Assembly: GCF_900104145.1 (NCBI RefSeq)
Contig: NZ_FNLB01000001.1
Location: 310,001-374,000 of the forward strand
Direction: 5' to 3'
Origin: Pseudovibrio sp. Tun.PSC04-5.I4
Lineage (GTDB): Bacteria > Pseudomonadota > Alphaproteobacteria > Rhizobiales > Stappiaceae
DNA: 64,000 nucleotides
Shown here: positions 18,401-27,085 of the stretch, one piece after another
How the letters are laid out: every line of letters starts with the position of its first letter
Numbering within the stretch: position 1 is the stretch's first letter
The notes under the pieces: model-generated
Told to the model about the DNA's origin: nothing
Databases searched by the model: none
What the model saw: only the letters and a program-made list of their open reading frames with translations
Translations under genes and position numbers: made by a program

Positions 18401-19906
18401 ATGGATGGTTTGAACAGCCTCATGGAGGCATTGGTTGCTGGTTTTACACTGACCCAGATATTCCATGTTTCCTGGGCAACCTTGCTGGGAATCTTTGTTG
18501 GAATGTTGCCCGGCCTCACCGCCACAATGGGCGTCGCGCTGCTCACAACGCTAACCTTCCATATGGATGCGCAAACCGCGATTGTGGTGCTGTTGAGCAT
18601 GTATGTTGGAACGATTTTTGGTGGCAGTCGCAGCGCCATTCTTCTCAACATGCCCGGCACACCCGCTAGTGCAGCCTCCACGCTGGATGGCTTCCCTCTC
18701 GCCAAAGCTGGTCAGGCACGGGAAGCACTGGGGATGGCGACGGTCGGCTCCTTCCTTGGAACCTTGATTAGCGTCATAATCCTTGCAGTCCTTGCCCCAA
18801 TCCTTGCAGATTATGCGTTGCAATTCGGCGCTTTTGAGTTCTTCTGGTTAGCCGTTTTTGGGATTGTTATTTCCGGACGTCTGACTGCGTTTGACGATCC
18901 GTTGAAGGGGTGGATCGCAGGTATTTTGGGACTGTTGTTCGCCATGGTTGGGCAAGAAACACTCCACGCCTATCCGCGTTTCTCGTTTGGAAGCACTGAG
19001 TTAAGTGGCGGGATCAACCTCATTCCGGCCATGGTCGGGACATTTGGATTTGCTGAAATTCTCACGGTTATGGCCTCGCGGAACAAAGAGAAAGTAAGCT
19101 CAGTTTCGGGCAAAATGCTGCCACCGCTTTCCACCTTCAAAAAATACTGGGCCACAATCCCAAGATCAGGACTCGCCGGAACCCTCGTAGGGATCGTTCC
19201 CGGAGTGGGTGAAGACATCGGCGCATGGGTTTCTTATGCATTGGCGAAGCGTTCAAGTAAGGAAAAAGAGAAATACGGCAAAGGCTCCCAAGAGGGACTT
19301 TTGTCAGCGGAAACTGGAAATTCCGCCGCAGTTCCTGGCGCAATTATCCCGGTTCTCACCCTCGGTGTGCCCGGTTCAGCTCCAGCAGCGGTGCTGATGG
19401 CGGCTATGATCATCCACGGTATCCGCCCCGGACCGATGATCATGATCGAAAGCCCTATGGTGATCTATGAAGTTGGTGTTGCCCTGCTATTTGCAGCTAT
19501 TGCCATTCTGGTATTCGGCCTCCTCCTGACAAAGCCGATGCTTAAAGTGTTACAAGTGCCTGCAACCCGGCTGCATCCGGTTATTTTCGTGCTGTGTACG
19601 GTTGGCTCCTTTGCGCTGGCAAGTCGTCCTTTTGATATTCTGATCATGGTTGTGTTTGGCTTGCTGGGATTTGTGCTTCGGCAGATGAAGTATCCCATGG
19701 CACCAATCGTTCTGGGTCTGGTGTTGGGAAGCTTGTTGGATCAGAATATGCGTCGTGGGCTGGTTCTTTCTGATGGGTCTTTAGAGCCGTTTATGACCCG
19801 CCCAATCAGTGCTGTGCTCATGGTGATCACACTCCTGACGGTTCTCATGGGAATTCCGGCGGTGTGTCGTCTATTCGCACTTGCGTGGCGGCCCAAGACC
19901 AACTAG
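18401..19906 (+). CDS. tctA: tripartite tricarboxylate transporter large permease, TctA family
   Basis: A 501-aa membrane protein with about 11-12 hydrophobic segments. Family motifs seen: GIFVGMLPGLTATMGVALL, YVGTIFGGSRSAILLNMPGT (the signature loop), and the internal repeat of this motif, GIVPGVGEDIGAW and PVLTLGVPGSAPAAVL. It forms the translocation path of the TctCBA importer. Nine bases separate it from tctB. A 7-bp AAGCAAA/TTTGCTT inverted repeat follows at 19938-19958, before the regulator gene. Confidence 0.93.
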   Translation: MDGLNSLMEALVAGFTLTQIFHVSWATLLGIFVGMLPGLTATMGVALLTTLTFHMDAQTAIVVLLSMYVGTIFGGSRSAILLNMPGTPASAASTLDGFPLAKAGQAREALGMATVGSFLGTLISVIILAVLAPILADYALQFGAFEFFWLAVFGIVISGRLTAFDDPLKGWIAGILGLLFAMVGQETLHAYPRFSFGSTELSGGINLIPAMVGTFGFAEILTVMASRNKEKVSSVSGKMLPPLSTFKKYWATIPRSGLAGTLVGIVPGVGEDIGAWVSYALAKRSSKEKEKYGKGSQEGLLSAETGNSAAVPGAIIPVLTLGVPGSAPAAVLMAAMIIHGIRPGPMIMIESPMVIYEVGVALLFAAIAILVFGLLLTKPMLKVLQVPATRLHPVIFVLCTVGSFALASRPFDILIMVVFGLLGFVLRQMKYPMAPIVLGLVLGSLLDQNMRRGLVLSDGSLEPFMTRPISAVLMVITLLTVLMGIPAVCRLFALAWRPKTN

Positions 19907-19987
19907 GAAAACTGAAGGCAAACTGGTGGAAAACCCTAAGCAAAACAAATGTTTGCTTCTCAAGAATTAGAATAAAGGGATCTTTGA

Positions 19988-20680
19988 ATGCCCCGAACGA
20001 GAAGTGAAGAAGTAAGCAAAGTGCTTCTGGATACGTTTGATGAGACTATGATCGACAGGTCTATTCCCATTGGACCACAAATCTATGAATTGCTGCGGCT
20101 GAAAATTGTACTTATGGAGTTGCCACCGGAATCGCAAATCAACGAGCATGAACTTGCCCGAGTTCTTGGAGTAAGCCGCACGCCTCTTCGTCAGGCCTAT
20201 CAAAAACTTGCAGGAGAAGGGCTGATTATCAGTCGCCCACAAGTGGGGTCTATCGTTGCGCCCATTGACCAGGCCTTAATCAAAGAAGGTATTGTTATTC
20301 GCCGTGCATTGGAGAGGGAGGTGGTTCAGGTTTTATGCAGCAATAAAACTGACCTGAGTATGCTTGAGCCTATTCTCGCGATGCAAGAAATTGCTGTGCG
20401 CAAGCGCGATTACATCAGCTATTTTAAGTTCGATGAAGAGTTTCACAAAACGCTGGCCTATGCCTCGGGAATTCCAGCCGCCTGGAGACTGGCCCTTTCA
20501 GTAAAGGGGCATGCGGACCGTGCCCGTTTGTCCTTGATGAGCAAGAACAAAAGCAGGTTGGAGCGCGCGTACAATGAACATATTGCGCTAATCGCTGCAA
20601 TTGATTCCGGCGCCAATAAAAAAGCAGAAACAATCATGAACCAGCACGTGAATGCGGTTCTGGAAGCTATTGAAAAATAA
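19988..20680 (+). CDS. GntR-family transcriptional regulator with FCD domain
   Basis: A 230-aa regulator. The N-terminal winged helix-turn-helix is at about residues 27-90 (INEHELARVLGVSRTPLRQA, then KLAGEGLI). The C-terminal all-helical FCD effector domain has the spaced His residues (EEFHKTLAYASG, YNEHIALIAAI, MNQHVNAVLE) that bind a metal and a small carboxylate in this subfamily. It follows the transporters and dehydrogenases on the same strand and probably represses them until the substrate is present, through the palindromes at 11248 and 14688; that link is an inference. Confidence 0.9.
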   Translation: MPRTRSEEVSKVLLDTFDETMIDRSIPIGPQIYELLRLKIVLMELPPESQINEHELARVLGVSRTPLRQAYQKLAGEGLIISRPQVGSIVAPIDQALIKEGIVIRRALEREVVQVLCSNKTDLSMLEPILAMQEIAVRKRDYISYFKFDEEFHKTLAYASGIPAAWRLALSVKGHADRARLSLMSKNKSRLERAYNEHIALIAAIDSGANKKAETIMNQHVNAVLEAIEK

Positions 20681-20770
20681 AAACTTATGATCGTCGTCGG
20701 ATCAGCCATATTGGCGTCATTGCAATATTCAAGGTTCTGTCGCAAAGATTTTTGGCGTAGAATATAGAGC

Positions 20771-21153
20771 TGGCTCAAGTTTCTTGGACAGGTGGTCTAA
20801 GTGGATTTAGTTCCTGAAACTGGCATGATGCCAAGAACAGGAGACCAGCATGAGCAGACGTCCCCATTGGTCCCATAGTCCGGCCTCTAAAGCGAAAGTG
20901 GCGCTTGCTGCTATTCGCGAAGAGAAAACCTTGAATGAATTAGCTCAGGACTTTGATGTGCACGCGAACCAGATCAAGCAATGGAAAGAGCAGGCCTTTG
21001 CGGCGATACCAGATGTGTTTGGTGCTGATAAACAGGCTAAGCAGGAACCTGAAGTCGACATCAAACGGCTGCACGCCAAAATTGGGGAGCTAGCTTTGGA
21101 AAATAATTTTTCCGGACTTCGAAGGGACTGCGGCCCCAGTGGGGCCGCGTAAG
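20771..21153 (+). pseudogene. IS3-family element, copy 2, 5' part (orfA), cut by the prophage
   Basis: It starts with the same TGGCTCA as copy 1 at 2221. An orfA frame from the ATG at 20850 is intact through KAKVALAAIREEKTLNELAQ, DFDVHANQIKQWKEQ and a leucine-zipper-like DIKRLHAKIGELALEN. After GGGGCCGCGTAAG (ending 21153) it diverges from copy 1 exactly where the prophage end TGTGG begins. The missing part does not reappear immediately on the far side of the prophage: only the end of orfB is there. Confidence 0.85.
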
Positions 21154-21268
21154 TGTGGCGCGGCTCGATTTTCTGCATAGGTGGGCGTTTTGATGTGCAG
21201 CCCGCTCTTTTGCATTCCTTACCGAATTCCAAGCGTTAGAAGAGCTTCAAACCACGCCTTTCTAACGC
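21154..21268. repeat. prophage right end (distal to the repressor) with candidate transposase sites
   Basis: The terminal sequence TGTGGCGCGGCTCGATTTTC continues into TGCATAG and matches the opposite end in about 20 of 28 positions. Inside lies an inverted pair GCGTTAGAA (21233-21241) and TTCTAACGC (21260-21268), plausible subsites for the transposase. In Mu, three such sites on each end are bound by MuA. Confidence 0.65.
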
Positions 21269-21286
21269 CCATATTGGGTTCTTATT

Positions 21287-22075
21287 TTAGTTGCTAATCA
21301 CCAACTCCTGAGCTTTCTTCTGGCTCTTGGTGTTTACGGTATAATTGAGGCTCACCTCTTCCAGATCAAAGTCCGCGAAGATCTCTCTAATCTGCGGGGT
21401 GTCATTGATGGACAGAAGGAAGCGCCCCTTTAGGCTTTTGAGTTGGTCTGCCAGCTTCTGAAAATCATCAGCTGTGAAAACGCCCTTCCCATAATAATCC
21501 TCGCAAGCCCAATATGGCGGGTCCAGATAGAAGAGTGTCTCAGTGCGGTCATATCGTTGGATGCAATCAGCGTATGATAGACGCTCTATGATAACGCCTG
21601 ATAACCGCTCGTGAACATCCTCCAACAAAGGCACGATCTTACTCAGATCAAATCGTGCCCCGCGTAAGGAGACGCCAAAGGTGCGGCCGTCAACCTTGCC
21701 TCCAAAGGCTGTGCGCTGCAGGTAGATAAAGCGGGCAGCCCGCTCCAGATCAGTCAGCGTGTCAGGATCTACTTTTGCCAAACGCTCAAACTCAGAGCGG
21801 CTTGTCAGCTGGAACTTGAGCACCTCAAGGAACTGCGGGTAGTGACGTTGCAGGATGCGAAATAAGGTCACCACGTCCCCGGAGATGTCATTGATGACTT
21901 CACACCTGGGTTGATCAGCTCGGCGGAAAAAGATCCCGCCCATGCCGACAAATGGCTCCACATAGGTTTGGTGAGTGACCGCGCTAATTCGGGCGGAGAC
22001 GTGCTTGGCAAGTTGCATTTTCCCTCCGATATATGCGGCTACAGGTTTCACAGGCTTAATGGGAGTAAGTTTCAT
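21287..22075 (-). CDS. phage DNA adenine methylase, D12 (Dam) class
   Basis: A 262-aa N6-adenine methyltransferase. The SAM-binding motif is YVEPFVGMGG (about residues 38-47) and the catalytic motif is FYLDPPYW (DPPY at 185-188). A phage methylase of this type protects its DNA from host restriction. It occupies the place of the mom modification gene in Mu and its ATG overlaps the stop of the com-like gene (ATGA), as com and mom overlap in Mu. Last gene before the phage end. Target site unknown; GATC is possible. Confidence 0.9.
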   Translation of the reverse strand: MKLTPIKPVKPVAAYIGGKMQLAKHVSARISAVTHQTYVEPFVGMGGIFFRRADQPRCEVINDISGDVVTLFRILQRHYPQFLEVLKFQLTSRSEFERLAKVDPDTLTDLERAARFIYLQRTAFGGKVDGRTFGVSLRGARFDLSKIVPLLEDVHERLSGVIIERLSYADCIQRYDRTETLFYLDPPYWACEDYYGKGVFTADDFQKLADQLKSLKGRFLLSINDTPQIREIFADFDLEEVSLNYTVNTKSQKKAQELVISN

Positions 22076-22224
22076 TTCTTATTGTTGTTTTCTAAGGGCT
22101 CATCTGGCCTCAGATCATTATATGTGCCACAGCGACGGCACTTGATTTCTACACGCCCCTGAAGGGCATTCTGTTCTTTTTTGAGGAGGAGAGCTGCACA
22201 TTTGCAGCACTTGATAGACTCCAC
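22072..22224 (-). CDS. com: Com-like zinc-finger translational regulator, 50 aa
   Basis: A short gene starting at GTG (22222-22224). The protein begins VESIKCCKCAALLLKKE and continues VEIKCRRCGTYNDLRP: two CxxC knuckles 22 residues apart, the arrangement of phage Mu Com. Mu Com is a zinc-finger RNA-binding protein that opens the mom start region for translation. Here the gene overlaps the methylase start by four bases, so the same control of a different modification enzyme is likely. No ATG is available in frame (a TAA lies three codons upstream), so the GTG start is the best choice; its ribosome binding site is weak. Confidence 0.8.
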   Translation of the reverse strand: MESIKCCKCAALLLKKEQNALQGRVEIKCRRCGTYNDLRPDEPLENNNKK

Positions 22225-22339
22225 TTTATATCTCGCATAAGACAGTCCCGCAGCTCATTATTTGGTGAGTTAATGCAGCGGGAGCAGTGATATGTTTAGT
22301 CTCACTGGCTGGGCTTCTGGGTGGTACTTGATGCCCGGT

Positions 22340-22359
22340 GCCCGGAGATTTCTCCGGGC
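22340..22359. terminator. hairpin between the com/methylase unit and the tail-fibre assembly gene
   Basis: GCCCGGAGA-TT-TCTCCGGGC, a 9-bp stem, lies 55 bases beyond the stop of the fibre assembly gene. It has no U-run on either strand, so termination is uncertain, but it marks the boundary between the tail operon and the modification genes. Confidence 0.4.
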
Positions 22360-22413
22360 CTTCCGCTTCATATTATGTCAGGAGGCTCGAACCTTCGCCG
22401 GATGTGTTCCGGC

Positions 22414-22920
22414 TTATGGCGCTGGTTTTTCCCAAAGGTCACCATCTGTTGGATCTGGGATCGGTTCCATGTTCTGGATCTGAGCAGAGCGTTCCAAAAT
22501 CCAGTCACGGTGATCATCTGCAGCATCAAGAACGGCCTGGACGTGTTCTTGCGTGGTGAACGTCAAATCCACCCCAGCGGAGGTTTTGTAGGCTTTGCCT
22601 TCAGGCCCAATTATGCCGCGCTCAAACCCACGCAACAAACCTTCCAGACGGCTGATACTGTCCGTATCGCACTTAAACTGGATGCCGTTGATCTTCGTAC
22701 CTAAAACGATGCGTTGCTCCGCTTCCTCAGAAACTTGAGCCGGAAGATGTTTTTTTCCTTCAAGCACCCAATCAGTACCGTCCCAGGAACAATCACTGAT
22801 TGGTTTGACAGGCACTTCAACAGTGCCATCAGGGTAAGAATTTAAAATATCCTCACCCGGTTCCCCAGTGGTTTGCCAGTACCCTTCGTCAGGATGGAAA
22901 TAACCCTTTTCAGAACTCAT
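22414..22920 (-). CDS. tail fibre assembly-like protein (DUF4376-type)
   Basis: A 168-aa protein with an N-terminal PDG/tail-assembly-like part (YFHPDEGYWQTTGEPGED, WDGTDWVLEG) and a C-terminal segment (INGIQFKCDTDSISRLEGLL ... QEHVQAVLDAADDHRDW) like the DUF4376 domain often found behind phage tail fibres. It is directly downstream of the fibre gene (33 nt) and ahead of the methylase unit. It is probably a chaperone or a baseplate or fibre attachment protein. Confidence 0.75.
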   Translation of the reverse strand: MSSEKGYFHPDEGYWQTTGEPGEDILNSYPDGTVEVPVKPISDCSWDGTDWVLEGKKHLPAQVSEEAEQRIVLGTKINGIQFKCDTDSISRLEGLLRGFERGIIGPEGKAYKTSAGVDLTFTTQEHVQAVLDAADDHRDWILERSAQIQNMEPIPDPTDGDLWEKPAP

Positions 22921-22952
22921 TGCGTATGACCCTTAATCTATATTGAACGTTG

Positions 22953-24236
22953 TTAGCGGAATTCAGAGCAGTGCCTATACCCCTCCGTATTTCTGTAAAA
23001 ATGCCCATGCGCTACAACCACTACTACACAGACGTAATGGCCACTTGGGGGTCTTGATACAGTCACCCAAGTGATCCCATCCTTGGACCATTGAACCGAA
23101 CAGTTGGACGTTAATATTTGTACAAGCATCAGCCTCCCTGAGGTGTTTTGGTATTTTACATTTCGGGATCGCGAAGAAGAAACGTCGTACCAGGCTTGTC
23201 CTTCGCCCAACCCTTGACCAACCCCAGCAGCTGCAGATAGCGCCGCTATGTTACCCGCATGGGCAAAGTAGTCGGTTGATTTGGTAGCTGCAGACCCCAG
23301 CCCCAGCTTTTCACGCCAAGCACTTGACGTGGTCAGAGCCAACACCGTTAGCGAAAACGCGCTGATCTTGGACGCATCCAGCTTGCTACCAACCGCATTG
23401 AGGATCTCAGTCGCAAAGTTGGGATTGTCACCCAGAGCTGAAGCCAGCTCATCCAGTGTATTAAGTGCGCCCGGAGCAGATGCCACAAGGTTGGCAATGC
23501 GCTGATCTACCTCCACCTTGGTGTAAGCATCCACAAGACCCAACTCGGCCATGGTCGTAGGCTTATCTTCCAGCTCGCCATAAGCGTGAGTATGCTCACC
23601 GCCAGACTTGGTAGCCAGTGCTGTTGTCAGCCCATTCACATCCTCAATCTGATGATTGTGCACCTTGGGAGCCGCTACTTCTGCAAGCGTTTCATGCAGG
23701 CGTTTCGGGTCAATGACCTTCTTTTCAACACTGGCGTCTTTCGCCTCCACTCCACTGGCCCACGGATAGGCAGAGACCACCCAGCCTTGTGTTGCGTATC
23801 CGTCCAGTGGATTGACGACCAGCTGAATGGCATCAGAGTTGGTGATCTGTAAAACGATCTGAATGGTCAGCGTAGAGGCTGTTCCATCGGAAAGCTGCGC
23901 TTTGTAAGTCTCGGGATATTTGGCGATAGCAAACATATTGCCATCTTCATCAAACACCCCGGCCTCGCGGATCCACCACCCACCCACGTCTGGCGGGACT
24001 ATCGCTTCAATGACCAACCAGGCCGGGTTCTGTACGTCCTGTGTTATCGACGTAATGGCAATGCGGTGCATCTCATTTCGCAAGGCATTCTCAGAACCGT
24101 CTGGATCATAAGCAGCCCCATTGGCATCTCCAAGTGCAAGCTCACTTATTTTGATTCCGCCTCCACCAGTAATAGCATCATTGAGAGCAGCAGAGCCTTG
24201 GTCTGTTAGGCGTGTATAATAGGTTGGATTGGTCAT
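22953..24236 (-). CDS. phage tail fibre protein (gpH-like)
   Basis: About 427 aa from the ATG at 24234-24236 (MTNPTYYTRLTDQGSAAL), which overlaps the gpI stop (ATGA). The N-terminal DUF3751-like attachment domain (NDAITGGGGIKISELALGDANG ... VGGWWIREAGVFDEDGNMFA) binds the baseplate. The middle has the typical DAYTKVEVDQRIANLVASAP helix and repeated ALGDNPNFA, LGLGSAATKSTDY motifs. The C-terminus (WYDVSSSRSRNVKYQNTSGR) resembles fibre tips that bind host receptors. No invertase or alternative fibre segment is visible. Confidence 0.88.
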   Translation of the reverse strand: MTNPTYYTRLTDQGSAALNDAITGGGGIKISELALGDANGAAYDPDGSENALRNEMHRIAITSITQDVQNPAWLVIEAIVPPDVGGWWIREAGVFDEDGNMFAIAKYPETYKAQLSDGTASTLTIQIVLQITNSDAIQLVVNPLDGYATQGWVVSAYPWASGVEAKDASVEKKVIDPKRLHETLAEVAAPKVHNHQIEDVNGLTTALATKSGGEHTHAYGELEDKPTTMAELGLVDAYTKVEVDQRIANLVASAPGALNTLDELASALGDNPNFATEILNAVGSKLDASKISAFSLTVLALTTSSAWREKLGLGSAATKSTDYFAHAGNIAALSAAAGVGQGLGEGQAWYDVSSSRSRNVKYQNTSGRLMLVQILTSNCSVQWSKDGITWVTVSRPPSGHYVCVVVVVAHGHFYRNTEGYRHCSEFR

Positions 24237-24985
24237 GCAGGCCTCGGATAGATTGTAGTGGAAACGTAACGGGGCCGCAGATGAGCTACCGCTCCTGCTA
24301 AGCCTTGACTTTGGATGGCTTCCGGCCGCCATGGGCGTATCCGCATCACTTCGCCGGTGGATGCAGCCGCACCAAATCCCAGAGCCATGGTGTTGTTCAA
24401 CTCGGTGATAATCGGCGGGAAGATGCGGTTCTTGTGCAGATCAGAAACAAACCCACGGAAACGAACTGGAGCGCGGACAACTGAAAGCCAGCGGGTTGAG
24501 GTGTCTTGCGAATAGCGTTTGGTAGCCGCAATAGCCTTCAACGCGGTTTTTTGCACTTCAAGGCTCAAGGGCTCGTCTGGCGGGTCATCTAGATCACCAA
24601 GGCGCAGTGTAATCTGGTAGGTATCATGCGGGCCTTCAGGCTCTTGTTGCCACCAGTGTTCAATATCGGCGGCAATGCCGAGCAGGCTCTGGGCCAGTTT
24701 CACACCTTCATCGCGGCCTTTCTTCTCGTGAAGATCCCACGCCTGATCTATCAGCTTGCGCACAAGCGTATCCGGCAGGCCATCTTCTCCGATGAACTCA
24801 TCCAGCGACCGGTCATGTACCGCTAACGGTAAAGCCGCTGTTGAGGTTTCCTCGGCATAGCGCTGCATTAGCGTGGCGAAATCAAACTCAGCTGCCATGG
24901 CCTCAAAAGCATCCAGCAAAGCCCGTGTGCGTGGCTCGTTGATACTGGGCGGAATAAGCGTATAGGGAAAGCGCCGGTCAGCCAT
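24233..24985 (-). CDS. baseplate/tail protein I (P2 gpI-like)
   Basis: 250 aa from the ATG at 24983-24985 (MADRRFPYTLIPPSINEPRT), which lies inside the end of gene J. LPLAVHDRSLDEFIGEDGLP and KLIDQAWDLHEKKGRDEGVK are the family's conserved wedge-protein region. In P2, gpI joins gpJ in the baseplate wedge that links fibres to the sheath. The C-terminal third, RYSQDTSTRWLSVVRAPVRF, FVSDLHKNRIFPPI, extends beyond the P2 protein. Confidence 0.88.
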   Translation of the reverse strand: MADRRFPYTLIPPSINEPRTRALLDAFEAMAAEFDFATLMQRYAEETSTAALPLAVHDRSLDEFIGEDGLPDTLVRKLIDQAWDLHEKKGRDEGVKLAQSLLGIAADIEHWWQQEPEGPHDTYQITLRLGDLDDPPDEPLSLEVQKTALKAIAATKRYSQDTSTRWLSVVRAPVRFRGFVSDLHKNRIFPPIITELNNTMALGFGAAASTGEVMRIRPWRPEAIQSQGLAGAVAHLRPRYVSTTIYPRPA

Positions 24986-26123
24986 TGCCAGCCACCGCTT
25001 CCAGAACCACAGTGCCAATCACGGCAAACTGGGTCTTCTCGAGCTGGCGGGAGGCAAGACCGGACACATCCAGCTCTACATCCACCACACCTTCCACGCG
25101 GTGCACCGCAGGCGTTAAGGCGGACAGAGCCAGATACTCACCCAGACGCCGCGACCAGATGGTTCCGGCCTCCCTAATTGCTTGCTCTGCAGCCGTACGT
25201 GCCGCCTCAAAATCACCGGTGGCTTTCAATTTACCGGTGATCTCCAGCACCAGACGCTCACCGGGATGAACGCTCAAATCATCGCCTTGCGGGCGCTTGC
25301 TGTCTGGGTCCAGATAGGTTTTCAGATCCTCGCAGAACTGAGCGCTTGGCACACCGGAGTTCAGCAGCACATAAAGTGCAATGCGGCCCGGTTCAGGCCG
25401 GATCACTTCCACATCGGCAATATCAGGAGAAAAGGCACGGGCTTGCTGGCGGTAGCTTTCTTTTGGTCCGGCTTTGGAGATGCGATCATGAGCTTTAGCG
25501 GCACGGTAGAGCAGCGAGCTATCATCTTCCGCAGTTGTTCCGCCTTCACTGGCCGTGATGTTGGTGACATTCACATCGGGGTAGCCCGCAGGCATTTGCG
25601 TGAGTTGACCGGCCAACAATCCATTGGCACCCAGCCCTGATTTTGTGGAGGTAGCGCGAGCAGTCAATGACAGCTCGCCTGCCTTCAAAATCTGCTGTTC
25701 ATCGAGTGCAAATGAAACCGCCCCGGCGCTGACCTCAAGGCCGCGTGGCAAAACAAGATCGGTGCTGCGTGCGTCATCCAACGTGAAGGTCAGCTGTACA
25801 ATAGCGGCCTTGGCCTTAAGCCGGAACGTGCCGTTGTTGGCGGCTGCAACATCCAAAGAAGGCCCTTTGGCAAACAGCAGCCAGCGCTTGTCGGCAGCGT
25901 CCTGACCTTCCTTGCCAAGCAATGACAAACAATAGGCCAGCAGGTTGATAAATAACATCTCATAGTGCGCCGGGTAGAGCTTGCGCTGTGGTCCGTCCGG
26001 GTGGGCTTCCCACCACGCCACCAACTTTTCTTTCCATGCCTTTGAGGAGGTCGTAAAGTGTTGCGGCGGGCCACGACGGATCAATTCATCCACGCTCAGG
26101 GCTTTGATCAGGTTCACCATCAT
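24978..26123 (-). CDS. baseplate assembly protein J (P2 gpJ-like)
   Basis: A 381-aa baseplate wedge protein. ANGLLAGQLTQMPAGYPDVN, ASEGGTTAEDDSSLLYRAAK and SYRQQARAFSPDIADVEVIR are the conserved core of the gpJ family; GRIALYVLLNSG follows. It begins ATGATG overlapping the end of gene W by four bases and overlaps gene I at its own end, so W, J, I and H are a tightly coupled block. Confidence 0.92.
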   Translation of the reverse strand: MMVNLIKALSVDELIRRGPPQHFTTSSKAWKEKLVAWWEAHPDGPQRKLYPAHYEMLFINLLAYCLSLLGKEGQDAADKRWLLFAKGPSLDVAAANNGTFRLKAKAAIVQLTFTLDDARSTDLVLPRGLEVSAGAVSFALDEQQILKAGELSLTARATSTKSGLGANGLLAGQLTQMPAGYPDVNVTNITASEGGTTAEDDSSLLYRAAKAHDRISKAGPKESYRQQARAFSPDIADVEVIRPEPGRIALYVLLNSGVPSAQFCEDLKTYLDPDSKRPQGDDLSVHPGERLVLEITGKLKATGDFEAARTAAEQAIREAGTIWSRRLGEYLALSALTPAVHRVEGVVDVELDVSGLASRQLEKTQFAVIGTVVLEAVAGNG

Positions 26124-26503
26124 TCAACCCTCATCAAATCAACATCGGTGCGCTGAATATCGGAAAGCACATCAGAGCGTGGTCGCCAATGAATAGCGGC
26201 GGTGAAGTATGCAAAGCCTGCTTGCTCCACATCAACGCGGTCAAGCAGAATGCGCGGCTCCCAACGCTCTAACCCCTCCCAGATCTCCTTGGAGATACCG
26301 GGAATGGCCTCAACGGGTACGCGGTCGATATAGGAAAGCGCATCGCAAAACTGCTCAGGTTCAGTGGGAACAGACAGCTTGGGCGTCAGGCAGATAATGC
26401 GGATGGATTGGGCCAGATCATCAAGACCAATGACCGCCTCATTCCAAGGCGCATCGCTCTCGTGTGCCAGCTTAATCTGCCAATGGAGGGGGTCTAAAAC
26501 CAT
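26120..26503 (-). CDS. baseplate protein W (gp25-like)
   Basis: About 127 aa from the ATG at 26501-26503 (MVLDPLHWQIKLAHESDAPW). The family core is DLAQSIRIICLTPKLSVPTE and EIWEGLERWEPRILLDRVDV. Small gp25-like protein that forms part of the inner baseplate wedge. In P2-type phages V and W are adjacent; here a plus-strand cargo cassette of about 1.3 kb (26635-27952) separates them. Confidence 0.88.
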   Translation of the reverse strand: MVLDPLHWQIKLAHESDAPWNEAVIGLDDLAQSIRIICLTPKLSVPTEPEQFCDALSYIDRVPVEAIPGISKEIWEGLERWEPRILLDRVDVEQAGFAYFTAAIHWRPRSDVLSDIQRTDVDLMRVE

Positions 26504-26634
26504 CGCCTGCAAACGTCCTTGCTAAAACTACCAGTTGTAGGCAAGGTATCGCGCGGGCGGGCAATCAGGTTACGGAAGTGTTCCGGTAAGGTGAGCTTTA
26601 ATTCCCCTCAGGCACTCAACAGGAAAGATATTTC

Positions 26635-27048
26635 ATGCAGAAATTAGCTAACAAGCGCGACATGGATTTGGTACGTGATCTGCTTCTAAAAATTGAGAGC
26701 GGTGAAAAAGTTTTTGAAATAACTTCAGACGAAGAGAGCGCAATTCTTGGGTGTGATCCCATCGGTATGAGTCAGGAAGAGGCTCATAAGTTGGAATACC
26801 ATCTGAGGCTTCTTGATGATGCGGGCCTAATAGTTGGTCTAAGCATAGCTGGTGGCGGACATGTATACATAGAACGTATTTCGTGGGCTGGTCATGATTT
26901 TCTTGATAGCGTTAGAGATGAAGAAATATGGAAGAAGACAAAGGAAGGTGCAACGAAAATCGGTGGGTTTACGGTTGAAATGCTCACTGGTATCGCGAAA
27001 GCCTTCTTGAAGATAAAAGCTAAAGAATTACTTGGGGTGGAGCTTTGA
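26635..27048 (+). CDS. DUF2513-family cargo protein
   Basis: A 137-aa protein. NKRDMDLVRDLLLKIESGE, KLEYHLRLLDDAGLI and SWAGHDFLDSVRDEEIWKKT are the signature of DUF2513, a winged-helix-like domain of unknown function common in prophages and defence-rich regions. AGGAAAG lies 9 nt before the ATG. It is on the strand opposite the tail genes and forms a two-gene unit with the AbiV-like gene 38 nt downstream. Its base composition is more AT-rich than the flanking tail genes, a sign of separate origin. Confidence 0.85.
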   Translation: MQKLANKRDMDLVRDLLLKIESGEKVFEITSDEESAILGCDPIGMSQEEAHKLEYHLRLLDDAGLIVGLSIAGGGHVYIERISWAGHDFLDSVRDEEIWKKTKEGATKIGGFTVEMLTGIAKAFLKIKAKELLGVEL

Positions 27049-27085
27049 TTGGCGGGCATCAAAACATCATAAAGGGATTTCAGTA

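Noticed and set aside
20731..20750. AGGTTCTGTCGCAAAGATT, similar to an IS6-type end
   Set aside because: A single short match with no transposase or partner end beside it; it may be chance or a solo scar.
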